Origin: CAVVFX01 sp963747535
GTDB taxonomy: Bacteria > Acidobacteriota > Terriglobia > Bryobacterales > Bryobacteraceae
Reading direction: 5' to 3'
NCBI GenBank assembly: GCA_963747535.1
Contig: CAVVFX010000017.1
Coordinates: 62,001-126,000, forward strand
Length of the DNA: 64,000 bases
A model generated the notes under the pieces. That model did no database searches. It saw nothing but the letters and a program-made list of their open reading frames with translations, and was not told where the DNA came from. Positions 24,988 to 32,508 of the stretch are shown here, piece after piece (positions within the stretch are counted from its first letter, which is position 1; each line of letters opens with the position of its first letter). Made by a program: the position numbers and the translations under genes.

Positions 24988-25074
24988 ATGCGTTTTAACC
25001 TTACTTTACGTGTCAGGTTCAGCTTCTTGAACTTGATCAAAGCAACGCTGCGGTTCGTAACGAAGCGAGGCTAA
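24988..25074 (+). CDS. 28-residue cationic, hydrophobic peptide, unit 2
   Basis: This is the paralogue of the 24627 peptide: MRFNLTLRVRF at the start and LRFVTKRG at the end, with the central LNLIKATLRFV identical. ATG is preceded by GAAGGAGATG with 7 nt spacing. Thirteen of 28 sense codons differ; five of the changes are synonymous and most others keep charge or hydrophobicity, which supports translation. The peptide again has no acidic residue. It ends 40 bp before the convergent prfB stop codon. Confidence 0.58.
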   Translation: MRFNLTLRVRFSFLNLIKATLRFVTKRG

Positions 25075-25114
25075 GCTTCGATGGGGCTGTGTCCAGGTGC
25101 CAACTTGAAACTGG

Positions 25115-26249
25115 TTAGTCGGGCAAGTCGTCTTTGGCATCGCCGGCGGTGCGGCCGGTTTTGCGATAGACGAGATAGGCCTTGATGAGCGGGTCGAGAT
25201 CACCGCTGAGGACCCGATCCACGTCGCCGATCGACAACTTGGTGCGGTGGTCCTTGATCATGCGATAAGGCGCCAGGACGTAGCTGCGAATCTGGCTGCC
25301 GAAGTTGATGTCGAGCTTGTTGGCTTCGGTCTTACGCGTTTCTTCGCGCTTCTTCTCCATCTCGAATTCGAACATGCGGGCGCGCAACTGCTTCATCGCG
25401 CTATCGCGATTCTTGTGCTGGGAGCGCTCGTTCTGGCACTGCACGACGATGCCGGTCGGGTAGTGGGTGATGCGGACCGCGGAGTCGGTCATATTGACGT
25501 GCTGGCCGCCCGCGCCTCCGGATCGAAAAGTGTCGATGCGGATGTCGTCGAGCTTGATATCGATCTTGATTTCGTCGTCGACCTGGGGATAGACGAACAC
25601 CGACGCGAACGATGTGTGCCGCCGGGCATTGGCATCGAACGGTGAGATGCGCACCAGCCGGTGCACGCCGATTTCGGACTGCAGCATGCCATAGGCGTTC
25701 TCTCCATTGACTTCAAAGGTCACCGACTTAATGCCGGCGCCCTCCCCCTCCAGACGGTCGGTAATCACGGTCTGCAGACCTTCGCGCTCGGCCCAGCGCA
25801 GATACATGCGAAGGAGCATCTCGGCCCAATCCTGGCTTTCCGTTCCGCCGGCGCCAGGATGGATGACCATCATGGCGTCACGCCAGTCGTTCTCGCCCGA
25901 GAGCAACATTTTGGTCTCGAGCTTGTCGAGCAACTCGGCGTAGGACTTCATGCTGGACGTGATCTCGCCTTCGATCGGCTCGCCTTCACGGGCTAGTTCG
26001 AAAAGCGTGTCGAGGTCCGAAGTCAGGCTGGAAATCTGGCGATCGCTATCGATGGCCTCTTCCAGACGCTTGCGGTCCTTCATCACTTTCTGGCTCTTCT
26101 CGGGGTTGTTCCAGAAGTCAGGATGGGACAGCTGATCGGCTAAGTTATTGAGTGAGGTTTGCTTGGCGGGCGCGTCAAAGATAGCTCCGGACGGCAGAAG
26201 CCTGTTCCCGCAGCGGCGCGTATTCACGTTCTAGTTCTTCGAGAGACAT
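25115..26249 (-). CDS. prfB: Peptide chain release factor 2, with programmed +1 frameshift
   Basis: RF2 recognises UGA/UAA stop codons and triggers peptide release. The gene starts at ATG 26249 (MSLEELEREYAPLREQASAV...) and meets an in-frame TGA at codon 25 within CTT TGA C, the standard RF2 autoregulatory site. A +1 shift continues as DAPAKQTSLNNLADQLSHP. The release-factor domains are clear: the SPF specificity tripeptide in VRISPFDANARRHTSF and the catalytic GGQ in SGGAGGQHVNMTDSAV. The total is about 370 residues. TAATCT at 26257-26262 lies 7 nt before the ATG. A start at 26227 would bypass the recoding site and lacks the conserved N-terminus. Confidence 0.97.
26174..26180 (-). promoter_or_regulatory. 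RF2 +1 recoding site (CTT TGA C)
   Basis: On the minus strand the frame reads AGC TAT CTT TGA C. When RF2 is scarce, slow termination at TGA allows a +1 slip on CTT, so RF2 controls its own synthesis. The upstream CGGAGC may act as the stimulatory Shine-Dalgarno-like element. Confidence 0.93.
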
Positions 26250-26584
26250 CTATCTCAGATTAGCATTGCCGGTCTCGGGTTACATCTCGTTTTGCGGAGG
26301 CGGACATACCCGATGGCTTGCAGGATCCGTTCCACCCGGGCAAGTCAGGAAGCTCGCCGATACCGTGTGGGTTGAGCGCAGAACTCAATGAAGCGGTGTG
26401 GTGACATAGTGCCGGCCGAAGCCAGAACAGAATCGGAATGCCTTGTTGCGTTGTACAAAGACCACTTTCCAGTAACGCGGTATCTCGACCAGTGGCCTCG
26501 GAAACCTGCATAGCGAACCGTCGATAGACCCTTGGCGACTAAAGAGAACCCACCTCGCCAATCCCGATCCCGAATCGCGATATA
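26250..26584. other. Intergenic stretch without a supported gene
   Basis: Apart from a TAATCT box directly upstream of prfB (26257-26262), nothing is supported here. A minus-strand frame of 83 codons (26260-26511) has no ribosome-binding site and no recognisable sequence. Confidence 0.6.
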
Positions 26585-26601
26585 GTAGTTAATATCACTA
26601 C
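26585..26601. promoter_or_regulatory. Inverted repeat upstream of the VapBC-type operon
   Basis: GTAGT and ACTAC flank TAATATC, about 18 bp before the antitoxin start. This is the size and place of an operator for an antitoxin that represses its own operon. Confidence 0.5.
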
Positions 26602-26619
26602 AGTAGAGTGAGACCAGCC

Positions 26620-26865
26620 ATGGACAAAGCAGTTGCGGCGGCGGATGCCAACCGCCGGTTTTCGGAGCTACTCCGAACAGTGAAAACGGGTCGAAGCGTT
26701 ATCGTGACGAGCCACGGCAAGCCCGTGGCTAAGATCACGCCAATCGCCGATGACGAGCGGGCTGCGGAGGGAGCACGCTCCGCCCTCTTCGCCCGGCTCC
26801 GAACAGAGCGAACTGTGAATATTGGCCGCTGGGCGCGTCACGAACTGTACGACGAAGCACCATGA
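26620..26865 (+). CDS. Antitoxin, Phd/YefM type
   Basis: This DNA-binding antitoxin would neutralise the PIN-domain toxin encoded next and autorepress the operon. The 81 residues show the Phd/YefM pattern: VAAADANRRFSELLRTVKTG, then SVIVTSHGKPVAKITPI, followed by a variable toxin-binding tail. ATG 26620 is preferred over GTG 26608 because it starts exactly where the family begins and AGAGTGAG lies upstream. The last four bases overlap the toxin start (ATGA). An inverted repeat at 26585-26601 is a candidate operator. Confidence 0.88.
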   Translation: MDKAVAAADANRRFSELLRTVKTGRSVIVTSHGKPVAKITPIADDERAAEGARSALFARLRTERTVNIGRWARHELYDEAP

Positions 26866-27317
26866 AGGTCGCCCTGGATACTAACGTCCTGGCCTATGCC
26901 GAAGGCACCAACGGAGCGGCCATGCGAAACAAGGCGCTGGAGTTGGTTCAGCGATTGCCACAAGGGGCTGTCGTTCTCCCGGTTCAGACGTTGGGCGAGT
27001 TGTTCAATGTCCTGGTCCGAAAAGCCAAGCGCCGCCCGACGCGTGCGCGGGCGGCCGTGCTAAGTTGGCGCGACGCGTATCCCATGGTCGAGACGTCCAC
27101 CGCCGTAATGATCAACGCAACGGATCTGGCGTCCGATCACGGTCTTACAATCTGGGATTCGGTTGTACTGGCCGCGGCGGCGGAAGCCGGATGTCGCTTG
27201 CTTCTGTCGGAGGATCTCCAAGAGGGGTTTACGTGGCGAGGGGTGACCGTGACCAACCCATTTGCGCCGACGCTCCACCCGCTGTTGTCGGCGTTACTCA
27301 CGGCGTTGGAGGAGTGA
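26862..27317 (+). CDS. PIN-domain toxin, VapC type
   Basis: This ribonuclease toxin is metal dependent; VapC proteins usually cut tRNA or rRNA. The acidic PIN residues are visible: Asp6 in VALDTNVLAYA, Glu in TLGELFNVL, Asp in TIWDSVVLAAA and Asp in LLLSEDLQEG. The 151 residues are standard length. The start overlaps the antitoxin stop, giving coupled translation. The Phd-type partner with a PIN toxin is a common mixed pairing. The gene appears intact. Confidence 0.9.
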   Translation: MKVALDTNVLAYAEGTNGAAMRNKALELVQRLPQGAVVLPVQTLGELFNVLVRKAKRRPTRARAAVLSWRDAYPMVETSTAVMINATDLASDHGLTIWDSVVLAAAAEAGCRLLLSEDLQEGFTWRGVTVTNPFAPTLHPLLSALLTALEE

Positions 27318-27576
27318 GCCCCAGACGCGCGGTCCTCATTCATCGCCACGCATCTACCAAAAGAGCCATTGCCAGACGCCGATATTTCCCACTTTCCGAA
27401 ATGGCGGTTTCTTTGCCGAGTAGCTGCTTCGTCCCGATATGTGGCGTTTCCGGAAACTGGCCAGCTGCGGATAGATCACACCTGACTAGTGTATGCTAGC
27501 GAGTTTAATCAGCTTCAAACCAGAGTCGGCCTACAATCGGAAGCTCATCTTCATCGGTGCGGACCTCAACGTCGGG

Positions 27577-27582
27577 TATAAT
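27577..27582 (+). promoter_or_regulatory. TATAAT box 8 nt before the S9 peptidase start
   Basis: A perfect TATAAT is followed by 8 nt and then ATG at 27591, with no ribosome-binding site between. A leaderless transcript is the simplest reading. Confidence 0.5.
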
Positions 27583-27590
27583 GCCGGAGC

Positions 27591-29624
27591 ATGAGGAAGC
27601 TCTCGTTACTATTGTTTCTAGCGGTCGCGGCGTTCGGGCAAAAAAGACCCGTTACGCATGAAGACATCTGGCTGATGAAACGCATCGCTGACCCCGTCGC
27701 GAGTCCCGATGGAAAGTCGATTGTATTCTCGGTGCATCAGCCCGATTACGATGCGTCGAAGCAGTCTGAGGATTTGTGGGTGGCGGCCACGGACGGAAGC
27801 GCGCCGCCGCGCCGTCTGACCTTCACCAAGGCGCCTGAGACGGGCGTGGCATGGTCGCCGGACAACACCCGGATCGCCTTCGTTACGAAACGCGAGGACG
27901 ACAACGTCGCGCAGGTCTACGTGATGCCGATGAACGGAGGCGAGGCGCAACGCATTACCCATGTTCACAGCGCCGCGGCCAATCCGAAGTTCCGGCCGGA
28001 TGGCAACGCGATCCTTTTCGAGAGCGAGTTCGATCCGATGGCTGCCGAGCGGAAGGAGCGGGGTTCGACCGCACGCGTGTATGACGCCATGCCGGTGCGG
28101 TTCTGGAATGCGTGGCTGGATGAGAGGAAGCCGCACATCTTCGTCCAGGAATTACGGGAAGGCGCTCCCGCCGTAGACGTCCTGAAGGGTTCCAAACTGG
28201 CGGAGTCGCTCGGCTTCGGAGGGCTGTTCACCGCGTCAGGCCGGCAGACGCTGCAACCGGTATGGGCTCCCGATGGAAAATCGATCGTCTTTGCGGCCTA
28301 TGTCAACCGGAACGAGATGATGACGGCTGAGACCGAGTCGGATCTCTTTGCAGTGCCGGCAACGGGCGGTGAGCCCCGCCAACTGACGCCCAAAGGTCAG
28401 AAATACGGCAAAGCGAAATTTTCACCATCGGGCGACGCGCTGTATGCCGTACAGGAACGGCGAGCCGTGCCGGGCGGCCGGTTGTACTCACTCACCCGCC
28501 TGGTTCGAATCGCGTGGCCGTCGGCCAGTGCACCCGTGGGGATGACTGAAGCCTGGGACCGATCCGTGACGGGCTTCGCGATTTCGCGTGACGGGCAGAC
28601 GGTTTACATGGAAGCCGAAGATGATGGGTTCGATCAACTGTTCAAGATTCCAGCGCAAGGCGGACCGGTCCAGCGGCTCTTTCAGGTAGAGCGCGGCGGC
28701 TATTCGGACGTGACTCCGGTTGCTGGAGGAGTAGCTGCACTGTTCCAGACCGCGATTCAACCTCCGGAGATCGTACGGCTGAATGCAGAGGCAGGCACGC
28801 ACGCGATGCTCACTAACTTCAATGCAGATAAGGTGGCGCAGCTCGACGCGCCGCCGCCGGTCCATTTCTGGTTCAGGGCGAAGGATGGCAAACGCATCCA
28901 CAACATCATGTTCCTGCCGCCGAAGTTCGATCCGGGCAAGCATTATCCGCTGCTCATCTTTCCGCACGGAGGTCCCAACTCGATGTCGAAGGACGGATTT
29001 TCGACGCGTTGGAACAGCTATCTGCTGGCGTCGCCGGGCTACGTGGTGCTGGAGACGAATTACGAAGGCTCGACCGGATTCGGCGAGAAGTTCGCGGATG
29101 ACATCGAGAAGGATGTCTTGCGAGGTCCCGCGGAAGAGATTCTGGAGGCGATTGTGGAGGCGGTGCATCGCTATCCTTACATCGACGAGCACCGGCAGGC
29201 TGCGGCTGGCGCAAGTTATGGAGGTTATCTGATGAACTGGTTCAACGGCCACACGAATCAGTTCAAATGTATTGTCAACCACGCCGGTGCGATTAACAAC
29301 GAAGCGCAGTACGGCTCGAATGATGGCGGCTGGGACCGCGAACTGCGCATGGGTGGTCCGATTTGGGAGAAGAACGGACAGTGGAATGAGCAGAGTCCGA
29401 TTCGATATTCGGGATCCTTTAAGACGCCGACGCTGATTACCGACGGGGAGTTGGACTACCGGGTGCCGATTAGCGAGAGCATGACCACGTTCAAGATTCT
29501 GCAGCGCAGAAAGGTGCCGTCGCGCCTCGTCATCTTTCCGGACGAAGGGCACTGGATTCTGAAAGGGGAGAATAGCCGGAAGCATATGGAGGAAGTGCTG
29601 GCCTGGCTGCAGAAGTATCTGTAG
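27591..29624 (+). CDS. Secreted S9-family prolyl oligopeptidase / acylaminoacyl-peptidase
   Basis: This serine peptidase would cleave short peptides in the periplasm. A signal peptide (LSLLLFLAVAAFGQ) leads into a seven-blade WD40-like propeller (PVASPDGKSIVFSV, WSPDNTRIAFVT, WAPDGKSIVFAA, FSPSGDALYAV) and a C-terminal alpha/beta hydrolase. The catalytic triad is Ser542 in GASYGGYLMNW, Asp622 in GELDYRVP and His654 in DEGHWI, in the usual order. The 677-residue length is typical. A ThuA-like gene starts 50 bp downstream on the same strand. Specificity cannot be predicted from the motifs. Confidence 0.93.
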   Translation: MRKLSLLLFLAVAAFGQKRPVTHEDIWLMKRIADPVASPDGKSIVFSVHQPDYDASKQSEDLWVAATDGSAPPRRLTFTKAPETGVAWSPDNTRIAFVTKREDDNVAQVYVMPMNGGEAQRITHVHSAAANPKFRPDGNAILFESEFDPMAAERKERGSTARVYDAMPVRFWNAWLDERKPHIFVQELREGAPAVDVLKGSKLAESLGFGGLFTASGRQTLQPVWAPDGKSIVFAAYVNRNEMMTAETESDLFAVPATGGEPRQLTPKGQKYGKAKFSPSGDALYAVQERRAVPGGRLYSLTRLVRIAWPSASAPVGMTEAWDRSVTGFAISRDGQTVYMEAEDDGFDQLFKIPAQGGPVQRLFQVERGGYSDVTPVAGGVAALFQTAIQPPEIVRLNAEAGTHAMLTNFNADKVAQLDAPPPVHFWFRAKDGKRIHNIMFLPPKFDPGKHYPLLIFPHGGPNSMSKDGFSTRWNSYLLASPGYVVLETNYEGSTGFGEKFADDIEKDVLRGPAEEILEAIVEAVHRYPYIDEHRQAAAGASYGGYLMNWFNGHTNQFKCIVNHAGAINNEAQYGSNDGGWDRELRMGGPIWEKNGQWNEQSPIRYSGSFKTPTLITDGELDYRVPISESMTTFKILQRRKVPSRLVIFPDEGHWILKGENSRKHMEEVLAWLQKYL

Positions 29625-29674
29625 TGTTACCGAGGTCCTCAAGGCTTTCTGATATGCTGCAGCGAGAAACGCCT

Positions 29675-30646
29675 ATGAAGAAAATCCACCTCGTTCTACT
29701 CGCCACTTCGCTATTCGGGTTGGCCGCCTGGCATGCCTCTGCTGCGCAGCCGATCCGCGTCATGCTCCTCGATGGCGAAAGCGGAGGGCCTTATCACAAA
29801 TGGGCGCTCAACACGCCGGTGCTGAAGAAGGAACTGGAGGAGACCGGTCTCTTTCAGGTCGAGGTGGTGACGGCGCCTCCGTCGACCGGCGATCTCAGCG
29901 GCTTCAATCCGGATTTCAACAAGTACCAGGTGGTGGTCTCCAACTATGACGCTCCGGACTGGCCGGCCGGGCTGAAGACTTCGTTTGAGAAATACGTGTC
30001 GAACGGCGGCGGACTGGTTACGGTGCATGCGGCGGACAATGCGTTCGGACAATGGGGCGAGTACAACAAGATGATCGGGATCGGCGGCTGGCGCGGCAGA
30101 ACGGAAGCGTCGGGGCCGCTGTGGTTCTATAAGGACGACAAACTCGCCTCCGATGCGTCTCCGGGAAAGGCCGGCCAACATGGAGCGCGGCGGCCTTTCC
30201 TGGTCACCATGCGGGATACCGGTCATCCCATCACCAAGGGTCTGCCGAAGACGTGGATGCACCAGGGGGATGAACTCTATGCTTCGTTGCGCGGTCCCGG
30301 TGAGCACATGACCGTGCTGGCGACGGCGTTCTCCGATCCATCGAACCACGGCACTGGGCGCGATGAGCCGCAGTTGATGGTATTGAGTTACGGTAAGGGA
30401 CGCGTGTTCCACACCACCATGGGACACGATATCAATGCGCTCAGTTGTGTCGGCTTCATCACGACCTTCCAGCGGGGAACAGAATGGGCGGCGACTGGCA
30501 AGGTGACGCAAAAAGTCCCGGCGAATTTTCCGACGGCGAATTCGGTCAGCTACCGGGTGGATATCGCCGAGATGGATCCGAATTTCAAGAATGGGCTGAA
30601 TGGCCTGGATGCACGGCCTGCGGCGCCCCGTCCGGCGACGAAATGA
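29675..30646 (+). CDS. Secreted ThuA-like domain protein
   Basis: The protein has the ThuA (trehalose-utilisation-type) fold, a class I glutamine-amidotransferase-like domain found in many putative sugar-processing proteins. The ATG at 29675 gives a signal peptide ending WHASAAQP. Family blocks are IRVMLLDGES, YQVVVSNYDAPDWP, FEKYVSNGGGLVTVHAADNAF, HPITKGLPKTWMHQGDELY and GKGRVFHTTMGHD. The frame is open further upstream to 29624, but that stretch overlaps the S9 stop and lacks signal character. It may share a transcript with the S9 peptidase. The substrate is not known. Confidence 0.87.
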   Translation: MKKIHLVLLATSLFGLAAWHASAAQPIRVMLLDGESGGPYHKWALNTPVLKKELEETGLFQVEVVTAPPSTGDLSGFNPDFNKYQVVVSNYDAPDWPAGLKTSFEKYVSNGGGLVTVHAADNAFGQWGEYNKMIGIGGWRGRTEASGPLWFYKDDKLASDASPGKAGQHGARRPFLVTMRDTGHPITKGLPKTWMHQGDELYASLRGPGEHMTVLATAFSDPSNHGTGRDEPQLMVLSYGKGRVFHTTMGHDINALSCVGFITTFQRGTEWAATGKVTQKVPANFPTANSVSYRVDIAEMDPNFKNGLNGLDARPAAPRPATK

Positions 30647-30661
30647 ACGGTATGGCCGGCC

Positions 30662-31198
30662 TCACGCTTTCCAAATAAGTAGTGCGACACCGGCGAGAAA
30701 TCCCAAGAGCGCTTCGTACTCGCGGTTCTGGCGGTAGAGTTGCAGGCTGAAGGCCGGTCCGGACGACAGGCGTGGACGCGGCAGCAGCGCTGGAACTTGC
30801 TGAGCATAGGCAGTATATTCCGGGAAGAGCGAGCGGAGATGCTGTTCTTCGAGCTGAATGACCGGCAGATAGATCAGGCCGAAGACTACGGCGAACAGGA
30901 TTCCGAGACCGACACTCCGGGAGGCCAGGACCAAACCTGCGGCGACCAGCAGAGTCCCGATGTAAAGCGGATTGCGGACCGACGCGTAGGGGCCGGATCG
31001 GGCTAGCTGGGCATTCTTGGCGAGATGTCCGGCAGCCCACGCGCGCAACGCCAGTCCGCAGAGACTGACGGGGAGTCCTATGAGCAGTGACGCCACGGAA
31101 GGGTGGGAGAACCACGCGAAGGCTGCTACCAGAAGGAAGCCGAACGGCACGCGTAGTTTAGCTACCCGGTCAGCGTAGGGTTTGGGAAAGTTGAGCAT
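30662..31198 (-). CDS. Membrane methyltransferase-like protein (isoprenylcysteine carboxyl methyltransferase / PEMT type)
   Basis: This is a small integral membrane protein with the ICMT/PEMT-like fold, expected to use S-adenosylmethionine on a lipophilic substrate. The 178 residues have four or five membrane helices and the C-terminal signature region: SGPYASVRNPLYIGTLLVAAG followed by EEQHLRSLFPEYTAYAQQVP. The gene overlaps the upstream GT9 gene by 29 bp and is the last gene of the minus-strand envelope cluster. Bacterial members lack prenylated targets, so a lipid or quinone-like substrate is plausible but unproven. Confidence 0.82.
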   Translation of the reverse strand: MLNFPKPYADRVAKLRVPFGFLLVAAFAWFSHPSVASLLIGLPVSLCGLALRAWAAGHLAKNAQLARSGPYASVRNPLYIGTLLVAAGLVLASRSVGLGILFAVVFGLIYLPVIQLEEQHLRSLFPEYTAYAQQVPALLPRPRLSSGPAFSLQLYRQNREYEALLGFLAGVALLIWKA

Positions 31199-32138
31199 CT
31201 AATTTGCACCACACTTGTTGCGGGGTAATCTCGCGCATACTGGGGGCGATGGAAGCGTCCCGCTTATAGGATGTCGGGGCGCCGGCGGCGCGGAGCACGT
31301 CCAGCGTACCGCCGTAGGGGCCATTGATGGCCGGATCCGTGGGTCCGAAAATGGCGACGCCGGGCTTGCGCAATGCCGCTGCAAGGTGCATCGGCCCGCT
31401 GTCTACGCCGACCACGGCAGCGGCCCGGCGGGTGGCGTAGATCAGGCCGGCGATGCCGCTGAAGTGCGGCCGGGCATGACGAAAGGCGAGGTTCGCGGAC
31501 GGCGCGGCGTTGAGGACCAGGGGGATTCCGGCTTCTTTTAACAGGATGGCGCCCAGTTCGTCGAAGTACTCGAGCGGCCATTGTTTGCTACCCCATCCGG
31601 CCAAAGGGCTGGCCAGAACGAATGGCGATTCCGGCAATTCGCCTTCGGGCTCTCCGGCGGGAAGGGTCGATTCCCGGGTCAAGACACTGGCGCCGGCTGC
31701 TGCAGCCAGGTCCAGCGCGCGGTCGACCCGGTGAACCGCGGGACTGGAGATCGGGTCGGTGTAAAGGAGCGCGGCGAGACTCTCGCGCACTTCTCCCCAG
31801 GCGAAACCGAAGATACGCCGAGGTACGGCCAGACGGGCCACCAGGGCAGATTTGAGGAGACCCTGGAAATCGATCGCGCTGTCGTACTGCCACTTACGCA
31901 AGTCGTGCCGAGCTGCGGTCCAAGTGGACGAATGCCGGCGATCGAAGGAGACGATCCTATCGATGTAGGGATTGCCGTGAAGGAGGGGAACCCATAGCGG
32001 TTCGACCGCCCAGGTCAGCTTCCGGTCAGGGAAACTGAGCTTCAGCGAGGCCGCGGCCGGGAGAGCGTGCAGGATGTCGCCCATCGCGCCAAGGCGAACC
32101 ACCAGGATGGCGTTAGATTCGCGAGCGGCTTCGGACAT
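31170..32138 (-). CDS. Glycosyltransferase family 9, heptosyltransferase I-like
   Basis: GT9 enzymes add heptose to the lipopolysaccharide inner core on the cytoplasmic face of the inner membrane. The 322 residues start ILVVRLGAMGDILHALPAAASL, the WaaC-like N-terminal nucleotide-fold motif, and contain the acceptor-side motif WAVEPLWVPLL and the donor-binding VGVDSGPMHLAAALRKPGVAIFGPTDP. It overlaps the upstream cytidylyltransferase-like gene by 26 bp and the downstream methyltransferase by 29 bp, so all are co-transcribed. With the GT9 at 32505-33524 it forms a heptosyltransferase I/II-like pair. Confidence 0.88.
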   Translation of the reverse strand: MSEAARESNAILVVRLGAMGDILHALPAAASLKLSFPDRKLTWAVEPLWVPLLHGNPYIDRIVSFDRRHSSTWTAARHDLRKWQYDSAIDFQGLLKSALVARLAVPRRIFGFAWGEVRESLAALLYTDPISSPAVHRVDRALDLAAAAGASVLTRESTLPAGEPEGELPESPFVLASPLAGWGSKQWPLEYFDELGAILLKEAGIPLVLNAAPSANLAFRHARPHFSGIAGLIYATRRAAAVVGVDSGPMHLAAALRKPGVAIFGPTDPAINGPYGGTLDVLRAAGAPTSYKRDASIAPSMREITPQQVWCKLDAQLSQTLR

Positions 32139-32508
32139 GATCGATCAGTTGGCGGGTGCGCCCGCAGTCTTCCTCTTCATCGTGAACCGTGACACCCGGA
32201 TTGATAGCGGCCAGTGCCGGCGCGCATCCCTCCGGCGATGGGACCACGTAATCTACCATCCGGAGGGCAGCGGTCAACTCGGCACGCGCGGCGAGAGGAA
32301 CTAGCGGCGCTTCGGGATCGGTCAGAATGACGAATAGCTTGCCGGAGGTAACGGCCGAGATCTCTTCCAACTTCCGCACGTGGCCGGCGAGGAGAACCTC
32401 GAGATGGGTGACTAGGGCGACTGGAGGAGATCCGGTGCGCCGGGACTCTTCGGCCAACGCACAGGCTTGGGCGAGAGTGATGATTTTGTGGCGAGTGTCG
32501 AAAGTCAA
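32113..32508 (-). CDS. Degenerate HldE-C/cytidylyltransferase-like protein
   Basis: The sequence follows the nucleotidyltransferase half of HldE (ADP-heptose synthesis): LEVLLAGHVRKLEEI, GKLFVILTDPEAPLVPLAARAELTAALRMVDYVV and a short C-terminal part. However, the HxGH catalytic box is LAGH here and the usual NGCFD loop is VTHLE, so the first catalytic His is missing. The 131 residues fall slightly short of an active domain. TTG 32508 is chosen as the start because TTGA overlaps the stop of the upstream GT9 gene. It may be an inactive regulatory subunit or a relic kept in the operon. Confidence 0.72.
   Translation of the reverse strand: MTFDTRHKIITLAQACALAEESRRTGSPPVALVTHLEVLLAGHVRKLEEISAVTSGKLFVILTDPEAPLVPLAARAELTAALRMVDYVVPSPEGCAPALAAINPGVTVHDEEEDCGRTRQLIDHVRSRSRI

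Noticed and set aside
28495..28515. GGTTCGAATC as the T-loop of a tRNA
   Set aside because: It lies inside the S9 peptidase gene and the rest of a cloverleaf is missing. No tRNA was found in the window.
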